Source: Orcinus orca (Eukaryota > Chordata > Mammalia > Artiodactyla > Delphinidae). Taken from it: 64,000 nucleotides of DNA. Under the pieces are notes generated by a model. The model saw only the letters and a program-made list of their open reading frames with translations. It made no database searches and was not told the origin of the DNA. Positions 22,360 to 35,767 of this stretch are shown piece after piece (within the stretch, counting starts at the first letter, position 1; every line of letters begins with the position of its first letter). The stretch spans positions 49,484,698-49,548,697 of the forward strand of contig NC_064561.1 in NCBI RefSeq assembly GCF_937001465.1, given 5' to 3'. Both the position numbers and the translations under genes were made by a program.

Positions 22360-25300
22360 CTTGATTTAAAAAGACTAAAAAATCGAACAAGAAATAATGG
22401 AATATTAACTTATGGGATTTTTTCCTAGCACATTCCATTCTAATTTACAACCTGGGAACACAACTTCCAGAAATGTTGTGCTGCCCTAGAAACCAGTTTT
22501 GGGAACGGAGAAATGCTGCCGCCTTGTGGCCGTTTCCCCCAACAGCACCTTTAAAGCCAGTAGTAGTGGTCACTAAATATTCACACTCATTACAAGCCTG
22601 TAAATGTCACCTGTTCTCAAAAAAATCCTGGGGTCAAAAATCGACGAAAAATTCAAAACAGGGCAGCCTTCCCAGAAGACCACTTCAAGTGGTTTATTGT
22701 ACTCACAGTTTTTTTCTGTTTTCGTTTAACAGAAAGAAAACAAAGCATGGAAAAATGCTGAACATTAGGAATCATTAAAGACATGCAAATCCAAGTTACA
22801 AAAACCTATCAGCTCACACCAGTCATAATGGCCGTCAGCAAAAATTCTGCAAACAATAAATGCTGAAGGGGTTGTGGAGAAATGCGCACCCTCGTTTCTA
22901 AGTGGGACATGGTAAGAACCAGTAATGAAAACACAAAGGAGGTGCCTTGATAAGGTAAATATTGAGCTACCATTCAATCAAGCATACCCACTGCTGGGCC
23001 TATCACCTGAGAGGATGAGAATCCAAAAGACACAGGGTGGCAATCCTGCACTCCAGCAATATTTACCACAGCCAACACTTGGAAGCAACAAAAATGTCTG
23101 TCAACAGAGGAAGGCACAAGAAGAAGTGGTCCATGTACACAATGGAATATTACTCCAATTAAAAAAATATATAATTTCAATTTAGAAACCAAACGTAAGT
23201 TAGGAGACATCAGCTTTTGGGGGTCTGTCCGGGCACATTCCTCTCTAATATATAACCGAGGAACACCACTGGCAGGAAGGACTCTTTCCGTAATTCCCAG
23301 AATGGGGAAAGGAGAAATGCTGCCGCCCAATGGCTGATACCTTCAACAGCAGCTTTAAAATCTGTGCTAATGGTCACTTCATATGCACAAGTACTGGAGG
23401 GCTGTAAATGAAACCAGCCCTGAAAATGTCTTCAGGGAGGTAATGGCCAAAATATTTCAAAATGTGACACATACTTCAAGAAAACCATTTGAAGAGGTAA
23501 GCGCTACTCACAGCTTGAAAAAAAAGAGGACATGCCTGAAAGTTCAATTTCAAGGGATTATGAGATGCATGCAAATCCAACCTCAAAGAGGTGTCAGCTC
23601 ACACCTGTCAGAATAAACATCAGCAGAAAAACTACAAACAATAAATGCTGAAAGGGTTGTGGACAAGGGCATACCCCCAAATTTAAGTGGAACATAACCT
23701 GGTAAGAGCCACTAATGAGAACAGAATGGAGACGCCTTTACAAGGTAAACATTTTGCTACCATATGAACCAACAGGCCCTCTCCTGGGCCTATAACCGAA
23801 GAAGACATAGTTGAAAGACACAGGCAGGCAAATGTGCATTTCAGCAGTGTTACAATAACCAAGACATGGAAGCAACCAAAAAGTCCATCAACAGGCGAGT
23901 GGACAAAGAAAAACTGGTCCACGTACAGATGGAATATTAGCCAAGGAAAACAATGACACAATGCCATTTGCATCACCATAGATGAGTCTAGAAGTAATCA
24001 CGCAACTTGTAGTAAGTCAGAAAGCGAAAGACACGTATCCTGTGATATCACTTATAGGTGTTACCTAAAAATTGATACCAGTGAAGATATTTCCACAGAG
24101 AAAGGCAATCACAGATTCATTAAACAAACTTATGGTTCACCAATGGAAAGGTGTGAGGATTGGATACATTAGGATGTCAGAGTTAACAGAGATATACAAA
24201 CACAGGTGAAGTTTATAATCACCAAAGAACTACGGAATACCAAGAGAAGACTACTCAACATTGTGTCATAACCTAAAATGGGAAAAGGATCCAAAGAAGA
24301 AAAGAGATAGGTATATGTGGAAAACAACCACATCTTGCACACCTAAAACAAGCAAAACTTTGTAATCACACTTGCTGTGATAAACAATGAAAATTAAATT
24401 TAAAAGAAGAACAATATTTAGTGAGATATAAACTTAAGGGGCTTTTTCCTGGCCCATTCCATTCTAATTTGCAACCTAGAACAGGACTTCCATTGAGGCT
24501 CTGTTTCCCTAGTAACCAGATTTGGTTAATGAGAACTGCTGCCGCCTTGTGGCCGTTTCACACAACAGCAGCTCTAACTGCAGCTGTAATGGTTACTTGA
24601 TAGTCAAAATAATTGCAGGCCTGTAAATGACACCTGTCCTCAAAACAATCCTTCGGTCGTAAATCGAGCAAAAATCTCAAAAGACATCCATATTTCAAAA
24701 TGACAATTTCAAGAGGCATATTTTATGCACATTTCATATTCTGTCTCTTTTTTTGTTATAGAAAAAGGCATGGAAAAACGCTCAACGTCAGGAATTAATA
24801 AAGCCATGCAAATCCGGTCTAGAAACACGTTCACCTCACAGCCGTCAGAAGGATCATCAGCAAAAAAGTCTACATAGTATAAATGCTGAAGGGGTTTTAG
24901 AGAACTGTGTACCCTCTAGCTGCTGATGGGATGTAACCTGGCAACAGCCAGTACAGAGAACAAAATGGAGGTGTGTTTAAAGGTAAAACTTGAGCTACTA
25001 TGTGATCAGGTAGGCCCACTGATGGGCCTATCCGCTGAGTAGACCTGAATCAAAAAGACACAGGCTGGCAATCCTTCACTGCAGCAACATGTACCATAGC
25101 CAAGAGCTGGAAGAAACCAAAATGTCCATCAACAGAAAAATGCACCAAGAAGAAGTGGTCCATGTACACAATGGAATATTAGCCATGGAAAAGCATGGAA
25201 CAATGCCTTTGGCACCACCATAGGAGGATCTAGAGATAATCACCCTACCTGAAGTAAGAAAGAAAACGAAAGACAGATATCCTATTACATCACTTATAGG

Positions 25301-26730
25301 TGTTACCTAAAAATTGATACCCATGAAATAATTTCCAAGAGAAGGACACTCATAGATTCAGAAAACCAAATTATGTTTAACCAAATGGAAAGGTGTAAGG
25401 AATGTATGAATTAGGATATGGGGGTTAACAGACATGTAGTAATACATATGAAATATATAATCACAAAATACCTATGGAATGCTAAAAGAGGTGTACTCAA
25501 CACTCTGTAGTAACCTACACGGGAAAGGATCCAAAGATGAATAGATCAATACATTGATATAATGAACCAGATTCCATACACCTAGAAAAAACACAGTATT
25601 TTTATCCAATTTGCTGTGATAATAAATAAAAATTAAATGTAAAAAACAAACAAGAAGGAAGGAGATATAAGCTCTTGGGAGTTTGCCGTGGCACATTCTG
25701 CTCTAATTTGCAGCTTACAAACACGATTTCCAGGAAACCTCTGTTGCCCAAAAACCCAGAGTTGGAAATGTAGAAATGCTGCCGCCTTGTGGCCGTTTCC
25801 CACAAGAGCGGCTTTAAAACCACAGCTAACGGTCACTTAACATTCACAAGGACTCAGGACAGTAAAGGACAACTACCCTCAAAAATTCACAACTGGCAAA
25901 ATTTTCAAGGAGATAGTAGGAAGAGGTAAATTTTACTCATTATTTTTCTAAAAACAAGGAAAATGGATAAAAGCTCAACAACATAAATTTTTAAACTCAT
26001 GCAAATCTAGCCTACAAAAAGATTTCAACTCACACACGGCAACTACCATCAGCCAAAGGTCTACAAACAATAAATGCTGAAGGGGTTTTAGAGAACTGTG
26101 TACCCTCTAGCTGCTGGTGAGATGTAAAGTGGTAAGAGCCAATAGTGAGAACAGAAAGGAGCTGTGTTTAAAAGTAAAAATTGAGCCAGCATTCCATTCA
26201 GCAGGCCCACCGCTGAACCTCTCACCTGAAAATACCAGAGCCGAGAAGGCACAGACTGCAGCTTCACTGCAGGATTTTTCACAATAGCCAAGACACGGAA
26301 GCAACCAAAATGTCCATCAATGGATGAATGGATAAAGAAGTGGTCCATGTACATAATGGAATATTAGCCATGGAAAACAGTGAAACACTGCTCGTTGAGG
26401 CACCATTTATGAGCCTAGATATAATCTCAGAACATGCCGTAAGTCAGAAAGAAAAAGACATATAGTATGATATCACTTATAGGCGTTATCTAACAACTGA
26501 CAAAAATGATAGCATTTTCACAGAGAAAGAAACTCACAGACTTAGAAAACAAACTATTCTTATGTAAATGGAAAGGTGGGCGGTATGGAAAATTAAGATT
26601 AGGGTTACCATATGTGTACATATACCTACTAAATACATTTATCAAAGAGACCGACCATATAGCAAGGGAGGTCAATGGAGCACTCTGCAATAATTTACAT
26701 GGGAAGAGTATCTGTACATGAATATATTAC

Positions 26731-26768
<38 letters not shown>

Positions 26769-26825
26769 AATGTACAAATGAACCAGATTGTATACACCTA
26801 GGACAAACAATATTCTAAATATTAC
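22360..26825 (+). repeat. Macrosatellite unit 6 (4466 bp)
   Basis: CTCF-like 15-mers start at 22515 (A), 23319 (B, decayed), 24538 (C) and 25778 (D). A private 3-bp deletion in subunit D (gactgcagcttc for gactgcaacagcttc, near 26260) makes it the shortest unit. The GT run has 14 repeats. Confidence 0.97.
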
Positions 26826-29800
26826 CTTGATTTAAAAAGACTAAAAAATCGAACAAGAAATAATGGAATATTAACTTATGGGATTTTTTCCTAGCACATT
26901 CCATTCTAATTTACAACGTGGGAACACAACTTCCAGAAATGTTGTGCTGCCCTAGAAACCAGTTTTGGGAACGGAGAAATGCTGCCACCTTGTGGCCGTT
27001 TCCCCCAACAGCACCTTTAAAGCCAGTAGTAGTGGTCACTAAATATTCACACTCATTACAAGCCTGTAAATGTCACCTGTTCTCAAAAAAATCCTGGGGT
27101 CAAAAATCGACGAAAAATTCAAAACAGGGCAGCCTTCCCAGAAGACCACTTCAAGTGGTTTATTGTACTCACAGTTTTTTTCTGTTTTCGTTTAACAGAA
27201 AGAAAACAAAGCATGGAAAAATGCTGAACATTAGGAATCATTAAAGACATGCAAATCCAAGTTACAAAAACCTATCAGCTCACACCAGTCATAATGGCCG
27301 TCAGCAAAAATTCTGCAAACAATAAATGCTGAAGGGGTTGTGGAGAAATGCGCACCCTCGTTTCTAAGTGGGACATGGTAAGAACCAGTAATGAAAACAC
27401 AAAGGAGGTGCCTTGATAAGGTAAATATTGAGCTACCATTCAATCAAGCATACCCACTGCTGGGCCTATCACCTGAGAGGATGAGAATCCAAAAGACACA
27501 GGGTGGCAATCCTGCACTCCAGCAATATTTACCACAGCCAACACTTGGAAGCAACAAAAATGTCTGTCAACAGAGGAAGGCACAAGAAGAAGTGGTCCAT
27601 GTACACAATGGAATATTACTCCAATTAAAAAAATATATAATTTCAATTTAGAAACCAAACGTAAGTTAGGAGACATCAGCTTTTGGGGGTCTGTCCGGGC
27701 ACATTCCTCTCTAATATATAACCGAGGAACACCACTGGCAGGAAGGACTCTTTCCGTAATTCCCAGAATGGGGAAAGGAGAAATGCTGCCGCCCAATGGC
27801 TGATACCTTCAACAGCAGCTTTAAAATCTGTGCTAATGGTCACTTCATATGCACAAGTACTGGAGGGCTGTAAATGAAACCAGCCCTGAAAATGTCTTCA
27901 GGGAGGTAATGGCCAAAATATTTCAAAATGTGACACATACTTCAAGAAAACCATTTGAAGAGGTAAGCGCTACTCACAGCTTGAAAAAAAAGAGGACATG
28001 CCTGAAAGTTCAATTTCAAGGGATTATGAGATGCATGCAAATCCAACCTCAAAGAGGTGTCAGCTCACACCTGTCAGAATAAACATCAGCAGAAAAACTA
28101 CAAACAATAAATGCTGAAAGGGTTGTGGACAAGGGCATACCCCCAAATTTAAGTGGAACATAACCTGGTAAGAGCCACTAATGAGAACAGAATGGAGACG
28201 CCTTTACAAGGTAAACATTTTGCTACCATATGAACCAACAGGCCCTCTCCTGGGCCTATAACCGAAGAAGACATAGTTGAAAGACACAGGCAGGCAAATG
28301 TGCATTTCAGCAGTGTTACAATAACCAAGACATGGAAGCAACCAAAAAGTCCATCAACAGGCGAGTGGACAAAGAAAAACTGGTCCACGTACAGATGGAA
28401 TATTAGCCAAGGAAAACAATGACACAATGCCATTTGCATCACCATAGATGAGTCTAGAAGTAATCACGCAACTTGTAGTAAGTCAGAAAGCGAAAGACAC
28501 GTATCCTGTGATATCACTTATAGGTGTTACCTAAAAATTGATACCAGTGAAGATATTTCCACAGAGAAAGGTAATCACAGATTTATTAAACAAACTTATG
28601 GTTCACCAATGGAAAGGTGTGAGGATTGGATACATTAGGATGTCAGAGTTAACAGAGATATACAAACACAGGTGAAGTTTATAATCACCAAAGAACTACG
28701 GAATACCAAGAGAAGACTACTCAACATTGTGTCATAACCTAAAATGGGAAAAGGATCCAAAGAAGAAAAGAGATAGGTATATGTGGAAAACAACCACATC
28801 TTGCACACCTAAAACAAGCAAAACTTTGTAATCACACTTGCTGTGATAAACAATGAAAATTAAATTTAAAAGAAGAACAATATTTAGTGAGATATAAACT
28901 TAAGGGGCTTTTTCCTGGCCCATTCCATTCTAATTTGCAACCTAGAACAGGACTTCCATTGAGGCTCTGTTTCCCTAGTAACCAGATTTGGTTAATGAGA
29001 ACTGCTGCCGCCTTGTGGCCGTTTCACACAACAGCAGCTCTAACTGCAGCTGTAATGGTTACTTGATAGTCAAAATAATTGCAGGCCTGTAAATGACACC
29101 TGTCCTCAAAACAATCCTTCGGTCGTAAATCGAGCAAAAATCTCAAAAGACATCCATATTTCAAAATGACAATTTCAAGAGGCATATTTTATGCACATTT
29201 CATATTCTGTCTCTTTTTTTGTTATAGAAAAAGGCATGGAAAAACGCTCAACGTCAGGAATTAATAAAGCCATGCAAATCCGGTCTAGAAACACGTTCAC
29301 CTCACAGCCGTCAGAAGGATCATCAGCAAAAAAGTCTACATAGTATAAATGCTGAAGGGGTTTTAGAGAACTGTGTACCCTCTAGCTGCTGATGGGATGT
29401 AACCTGGTAACAGCCAGTACAGAGAACAAAATGGAGGTGTGTTTAAAGGTAAAACTTGAGCTACTATGTGATCAGGTAGGCCCACTGATGGGCCTATCCA
29501 CTGAGTAGACCTGAATCAAAAAGACACAGGCTGGCAATCCTTCACTGCAGCAACATGTACCATAGCCAAGAGCTGGAAGAAACCAAAATGTCCATCAACA
29601 GAAAAATGCACCAAGAAGAAGTGGTCCATGTACACAATGGAATATTAGCCATGGAAAAGCATGGAACAATGCCTTTGGCACCACCATAGAAGGATCTAGA
29701 GATAATCACCCTACCTGAAGTAAGAAAGAAAACAAAAGACAGATATCCTATTACATCACTTATAGGTGTTACCTAAAAATTGATACCCATGAAATAATTT

Positions 29801-31199
29801 CCAAGAGAAGGACACTCATAGATTCAGAAAACCAAATTATGTTTAACCAAATGGAAAGGTGTAAGGAATGTATGAATTAGGATATGGGGGTTAAGAGACA
29901 TGTAGTAATACATATGAAATATATAATCACAAAATACCTATGGAATGCTAAAAGAGGTGTACTCAACACTCTGTAGTAACCTACACGGGAAAGGATCCAA
30001 AGATGAATAGATCAATACATTGATATAATGAACCAGATTCCATACACCTAGAAAAAACACAGTATTTTTATCCAATTTGCTGTGATAATAAATAAAAATT
30101 AAATGTAAAAAACAAACAAGAAGGAAGGAGATATAAGCTCTTGGGAGTTTGCCGTGGCACATTCTGCTCTAATTTGCAGCTTACAAACACGATTTCCAGG
30201 AAACCTCTGTTGCCCAAAAACCCAGAGTTGGAAATGTAGAAATGCTGCCGCCTTGTGGCCGTTTCCCACAAGAGCGGCTTTAAAACCACAGCTAACGGTC
30301 ACTTAACATTCACAAGGACTCAGGACAGTAAAGGACAACTACCCTCAAAAATTCACAACTGGCAAAATTTTCAAGGAGATAGTAGGAAGAGGTAAATTTT
30401 ACTCATTATTTTTCTAAAAACAAGGAAAATGGATAAAAGCTCAACAACATAAATTTTTAAACGCATGCAAATCTAGCCTACAAAAAGATTTCAACTCACA
30501 CACGGCAACTACCATCAGCCAAAGGTCTACAAACAATAAATGCTGAAGGGGTTTTAGAGAACTGTGTACCCTCTAGCTGCTGGTGAGATGTAAAGTGGTA
30601 AGAGCCAATAGTGAGAACAGAAAGGAGCTGTGTTTAAAAGTAAAAATTGAGCCAGCATTCCATTCAGCAGGCCCGCCGCTGAACCTCTCACCTGAAAATA
30701 CCAGAGCCGAGAAGGCACAGACTGCAACAGCTTCACTGCAGGATTTTTCACAATAGCCAAGACACGGAAGCAACCAAAATGTCCATCAATGGATGAATGG
30801 ATAAAGAAGTGGTCCATGTACATAATGGAATATTAGCCATGGAAAACAGTGAAACACTGCTCGTTGAGGCACCATTTATGAGCCTAGATATAATCTCAGA
30901 ACATGCCGTAAGTCAGAAAGAAAAAGACATATAGTATGATATCACTTATAGGCGTTATCTAACAACTGACAAAAATGATAGCATTTTCACAGAGAAAGAA
31001 ACTCACAGACTTAGAAAACAAACTATTCTTATGTAAATGGAAAGGTGGGCGGTATGGAAAATTAAGATTAGGGTTACCATATGTGTACATATACCTACTA
31101 AATACATTTATCAAAGAGACCGACCATATAGCAAGGGAGGTCAATGGAGCACTCTGCAATAATTTACATGGGAAGAGTATCTGTACATCAATATATTAC

Positions 31200-31239
<40 letters not shown>

Positions 31240-31296
31240 AATGTACAAATGAACCAGATTGTATACACCTAGGACAAACAATATTCTAAATATTAC
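26826..31296 (+). repeat. Macrosatellite unit 7 (4471 bp)
   Basis: CTCF-like 15-mers start at 26981 (A), 27785 (B, decayed), 29004 (C) and 30244 (D). The A copy has the gctgccaccttgtgg change of unit 2, and C shares unit 2's variant cluster. Its D subunit instead shares gcccgccgctg and gtacatcaat with units 8 and 9. The GT run has 15 repeats. Private changes include caacgtggg near 26916 and acgcatgc near 30471. Confidence 0.97.
26981..26995 (-). promoter_or_regulatory. CTCF-like motif variant, subunit A, unit 7
   Basis: Same ccacaaggtggcagc variant as unit 2 A: full fit to the core consensus and no internal CpG. Confidence 0.75.
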
Positions 31297-34200
31297 CTTG
31301 ATTTAAAAAGACTAAAAAATCGAACAAGAAATAATGGAATATTAACTTATGGGATTTTTTCCTAGCACATTCCATTCTAATTTACAACCTGGGAACACAA
31401 CTTCCAGAAATGTTGTGCTGCCCTAGAAACCAGTTTTGGGAACGGAGAAATGCTGCCGCCTTGTGGCCGTTTCCCCCAACAGCACCTTTAAAGCCAGTAG
31501 TAGTGGTCACTAAATATTCACACTCATTACAAGCCTGTAAATGTCACCTGTTCTCAAAAAAATCCTGGGGTCAAAAATCGACGAAAAATTCAAAACAGGG
31601 CAGCCTTCCCAGAAGACCACTTCAAGTGGTTTATTGTACTCACAGTTTTTTTCTGTTTTCGTTTAACAGAAAGAAAACAAAGCATGGAAAAATGCTGAAC
31701 ATTAGGAATTATTAAAGACATGCAAATCCAAGTTACAAAAACCTATCAGCTCACACCAGTCATAATGGCCGTCAGCAAAAATTCTGCAAACAATAAATGC
31801 TGAAGGGGTTGTGGAGAAATGCGCACCCTCGTTTCTAAGTGGGACATGGTAAGAACCAGTAATGAAAACACAAAGGAGGTGCCTTGATAAGGTAAATATT
31901 GAGCTACCATTCAATCAAGCATACCCACTGCTGGGCCTATCACCTGAGAGGATGAGAATCCAAAAGACACAGGGTGGCAATCCTGCACTCCAGCAATATT
32001 TACCACAGCCAACACTTGGAAGCAACAAAAATGTCTGTCAACAGAGGAAGGCACAAGAAGAAGTGGTCCATGTACACAATGGAATATTACTCCAATTAAA
32101 AAAATATATAATTTCAATTTAGAAACCAAACGTAAGTTAGGAGACATCAGCTTTTGGGGGTCTGTCCGGGCACATTCCTCTCTAATATATAACCGAGGAA
32201 CACCACTGGCAGGAAGGACTCTTTCCGTAATTCCCAGAATGGGGAAAGGAGAAATGCTGCCGCCCAATGGCTGATACCTTCAACAGCAGCTTTAAAATCT
32301 GTGCTAATGGTCACTTCATATGCACAAGTACTGGAGGGCTGTAAATGAAACCAGCCCTGAAAATGTCTTCAGGGAGGTAATGGCCAAAATATTTCAAAAT
32401 GTGACACATACTTCAAGAAAACCATTTGAAGAGGTAAGCGCTACTCACAGCTTGAAAAAAAAGAGGACATGCCTGAAAGTTCAATTTCAAGGGATTATGA
32501 GATGCATGCAAATCCAACCTCAAAGAGGTGTCAGCTCACACCTGTCAGAATAAACATCAGCAGAAAAACTACAAACAATAAATGCTGAAAGGGTTGTGGA
32601 CAAGGGCATACCCCCAAATTTAAGTGGAACATAACCTGGTAAGAGCCACTAATGAGAACAGAATGGAGACGCCTTTACAAGGTAAACATTTTGCTACCAT
32701 ATGAACCAACAGGCCCTCTCCTGGGCCTATAACCGAAGAAGACATAGTTGAAAGACACAGGCAGGCAAATGTGCATTTCAGCAGTGTTACAATAACCAAG
32801 ACATGGAAGCAACCAAAAAGTCCATCAACAGGCGAGTGGACAAAGAAAAACTGGTCCACGTACAGATGGAATATTAGCCAAGGAAAACAATGACACAATG
32901 CCATTTGCATCACCATAGATGAGTCTAGAAGTAATCACGCAACTTGTAGTAAGTCAGAAAGCGAAAGACACGTATCCTGTGATATCACTTATAGGTGTTA
33001 CCTAAAAATTGATACCAGTGAAGATATTTCCACAGAGAAAGGCAATCACAGATTCATTAAACAAACTTATGGTTCACCAATGGAAAGGTGTGAGGATTGG
33101 ATACATTAGGATGTCAGAGTTAACAGAGATATACAAACACAGGTGAAGTTTATAATCACCAAAGAACTACGGAATACCAAGAGAAGACTACTCAACATTG
33201 TGTCATAACCTAAAATGGGAAAAGGATCCAAAGAAGAAAAGAGATAGGTATATGTGGAAAACAACCACATCTTGCACACCTAAAACAAGCAAAACTTTGT
33301 AATCACACTTGCTGTGATAAACAATGAAAATTAAATTTAAAAGAAGAACAATATTTAGTGAGATATAAACTTAAGGGGCTTTTTCCTGGCCCATTCCATT
33401 CTAATTTGCAACCTAGAACAGGACTTCCATTGAGGCTCTGTTTCCCTAGTAACCAGATTTGGTTAATGAGAACTGCTGCCGCCTTGTGGCCGTTTCACAC
33501 AACAGCAGCTCTAACTGCAGCTGTAATGGTTACTTGATAGTCAAAATAATTGCAGGCCTGTAAATGACACCTGTCCTCAAAACAATCCTTCGGTCGTAAA
33601 TCGAGCAAAAATCTCAAAAGACATCCATATTTCAAAATGACAATTTCAAGAGGCATATTTTATGCACATTTCATATTCTGTCTCTTTTTTTGTTATAGAA
33701 AAAGGCATGGAAAAACGCTCAACGTCAGGAATTAATAAAGCCATGCAAATCCGGTCTAGAAACACGTTCACCTCACAGCCGTCAGAAGGATCATCAGCAA
33801 AAAAGTCTACATAGTATAAATGCTGAAGGGGTTTTAGAGAACTGTGTACCCTCTAGCTGCTGATGGGATGTAACCTGGCAACAGCCAGTACAGAGAACAA
33901 AATGGAGGTGTGTTTAAAGGTAAAACTTGAGCTACTATGTGATCAGGTAGGCCCACTGATGGGCCTATCCGCTGAGTAGACCTGAATCAAAAAGACACAG
34001 GCTGGCAATCCTTCACTGCAGCAACATGTACCATAGCCAAGAGCTGGAAGAAACCAAAATGTCCATCAACAGAAAAATGCACCAAGAAGAAGTGGTCCAT
34101 GTACACAATGGAATATTAGCCATGGAAAAGCATGGAACAATGCCTTTGGCACCACCATAGGAGGATCTAGAGATAATCACCCTACCTGAAGTAAGAAAGA

Positions 34201-35670
34201 AAACGAAAGACAGATATCCTATTACATCACTTATAGGTGTTACCTAAAAATTGATACCCATGAAATAATTTCCAAGAGAAGGACACTCATAGATTCAGAA
34301 AACCAAATTATGTTTAACCAAATGGAAAGGTGTAAGGAATGTATGAATTAGGATATGGGGGTTAAGAGACATGTAGTAATACATATGAAATATATAATCA
34401 CAAAATACCTATGGAATGCTAAAAGAGGTGTACTCAACACTCTGTAGTAACCTACACGGGAAAGGATCCAAAGATGAATAGATCAATACATTGATATAAT
34501 GAACCAGATTCCATACACCTAGAAAAAACACAGTATTTTTATCCAATTTGCTGTGATAATAAATAAAAATTAAATGTAAAAAACAAACAAGAAGGAAGGA
34601 GATATAAGCTCTTGGGAGTTTGCCGTGGCACATTCTGCTCTAATTTGCAGCTTACAAACACGATTTCCAGGAAACCTCTGTTGCCCAAAAACCCAGAGTT
34701 GGAAATGTAGAAATGCTGCCGCCTTGTGGCCGTTTCCCACAAGAGCGGCTTTAAAACCACAGCTAACGGTCACTTAACATTCACAAGGACTCAGGACAGT
34801 AAAGGACAACTACCCTCAAAAATTCACAACTGGCAAAATTTTCAAGGAGATAGTAGGAAGAGGTAAATTTTACTCATTATTTTTCTAAAAACAAGGAAAA
34901 TGGATAAAAGCTCAACAACATAAATTTTTAAACTCATGCAAATCTAGCCTACAAAAAGATTTCAACTCACACACGGCAACTACCATCAGCCAAAGGTCTA
35001 CAAACAATAAATGCTGAAGGGGTTTTAGAGAACTGTGTACCCTCTAGCTGCTGGTGAGATGTAAAGTGGTAAGAGCCAATAGTGAGAACAGAAAGGAGCT
35101 GTGTTTAAAAGTAAAAATTGAGCCAGCATTCCATTCAGCAGGCCCGCCGCTGAACCTCTCACCTGAAAATACCAGAGCCGAGAAGGCACAGACTGCAACA
35201 GCTTCACTGCAGGATTTTTCACAATAGCCAAGACACGGAAGCAACCAAAATGTCCATCAATGGATGAATGGATAAAGAAGTGGTCCATGTACATAATGGA
35301 ATATTAGCCATGGAAAACAGTGAAACACTGCTCGTTGAGGCACCATTTATGAGCCTAGATATAATCTCAGAACATGCCGTAAGTCAGAAAGAAAAAGACA
35401 TATAGTATGATATCACTTATAGGCGTTATCTAACAACTGACAAAAATGATAGCATTTTCACAGAGAAAGAAACTCACAGACTTAGAAAACAAACTATTCT
35501 TATGTAAATGGAAAGGTGGGCGGTATGGAAAATTAAGATTAGGGTTACCATATGTGTACATATACCTACTAAATACATTTATCAAAGAGACCGACCATAT
35601 AGCAAGGGAGGTCAATGGAGCACTCTGCAATAATTTACATGGGAAGAGTATCTGTACATCAATATATTAC

Positions 35671-35710
<40 letters not shown>

Positions 35711-35767
35711 AATGTACAAATGAACCAGATTGTATACACCTAGGACAAACAATATTCTAAATATTAC
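31297..35767 (+). repeat. Macrosatellite unit 8 (4471 bp)
   Basis: CTCF-like 15-mers start at 31452 (A), 32256 (B, decayed), 33475 (C) and 34715 (D). The GT run has 15 repeats. I found no difference from unit 9 at the variant positions I compared. Confidence 0.97.
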
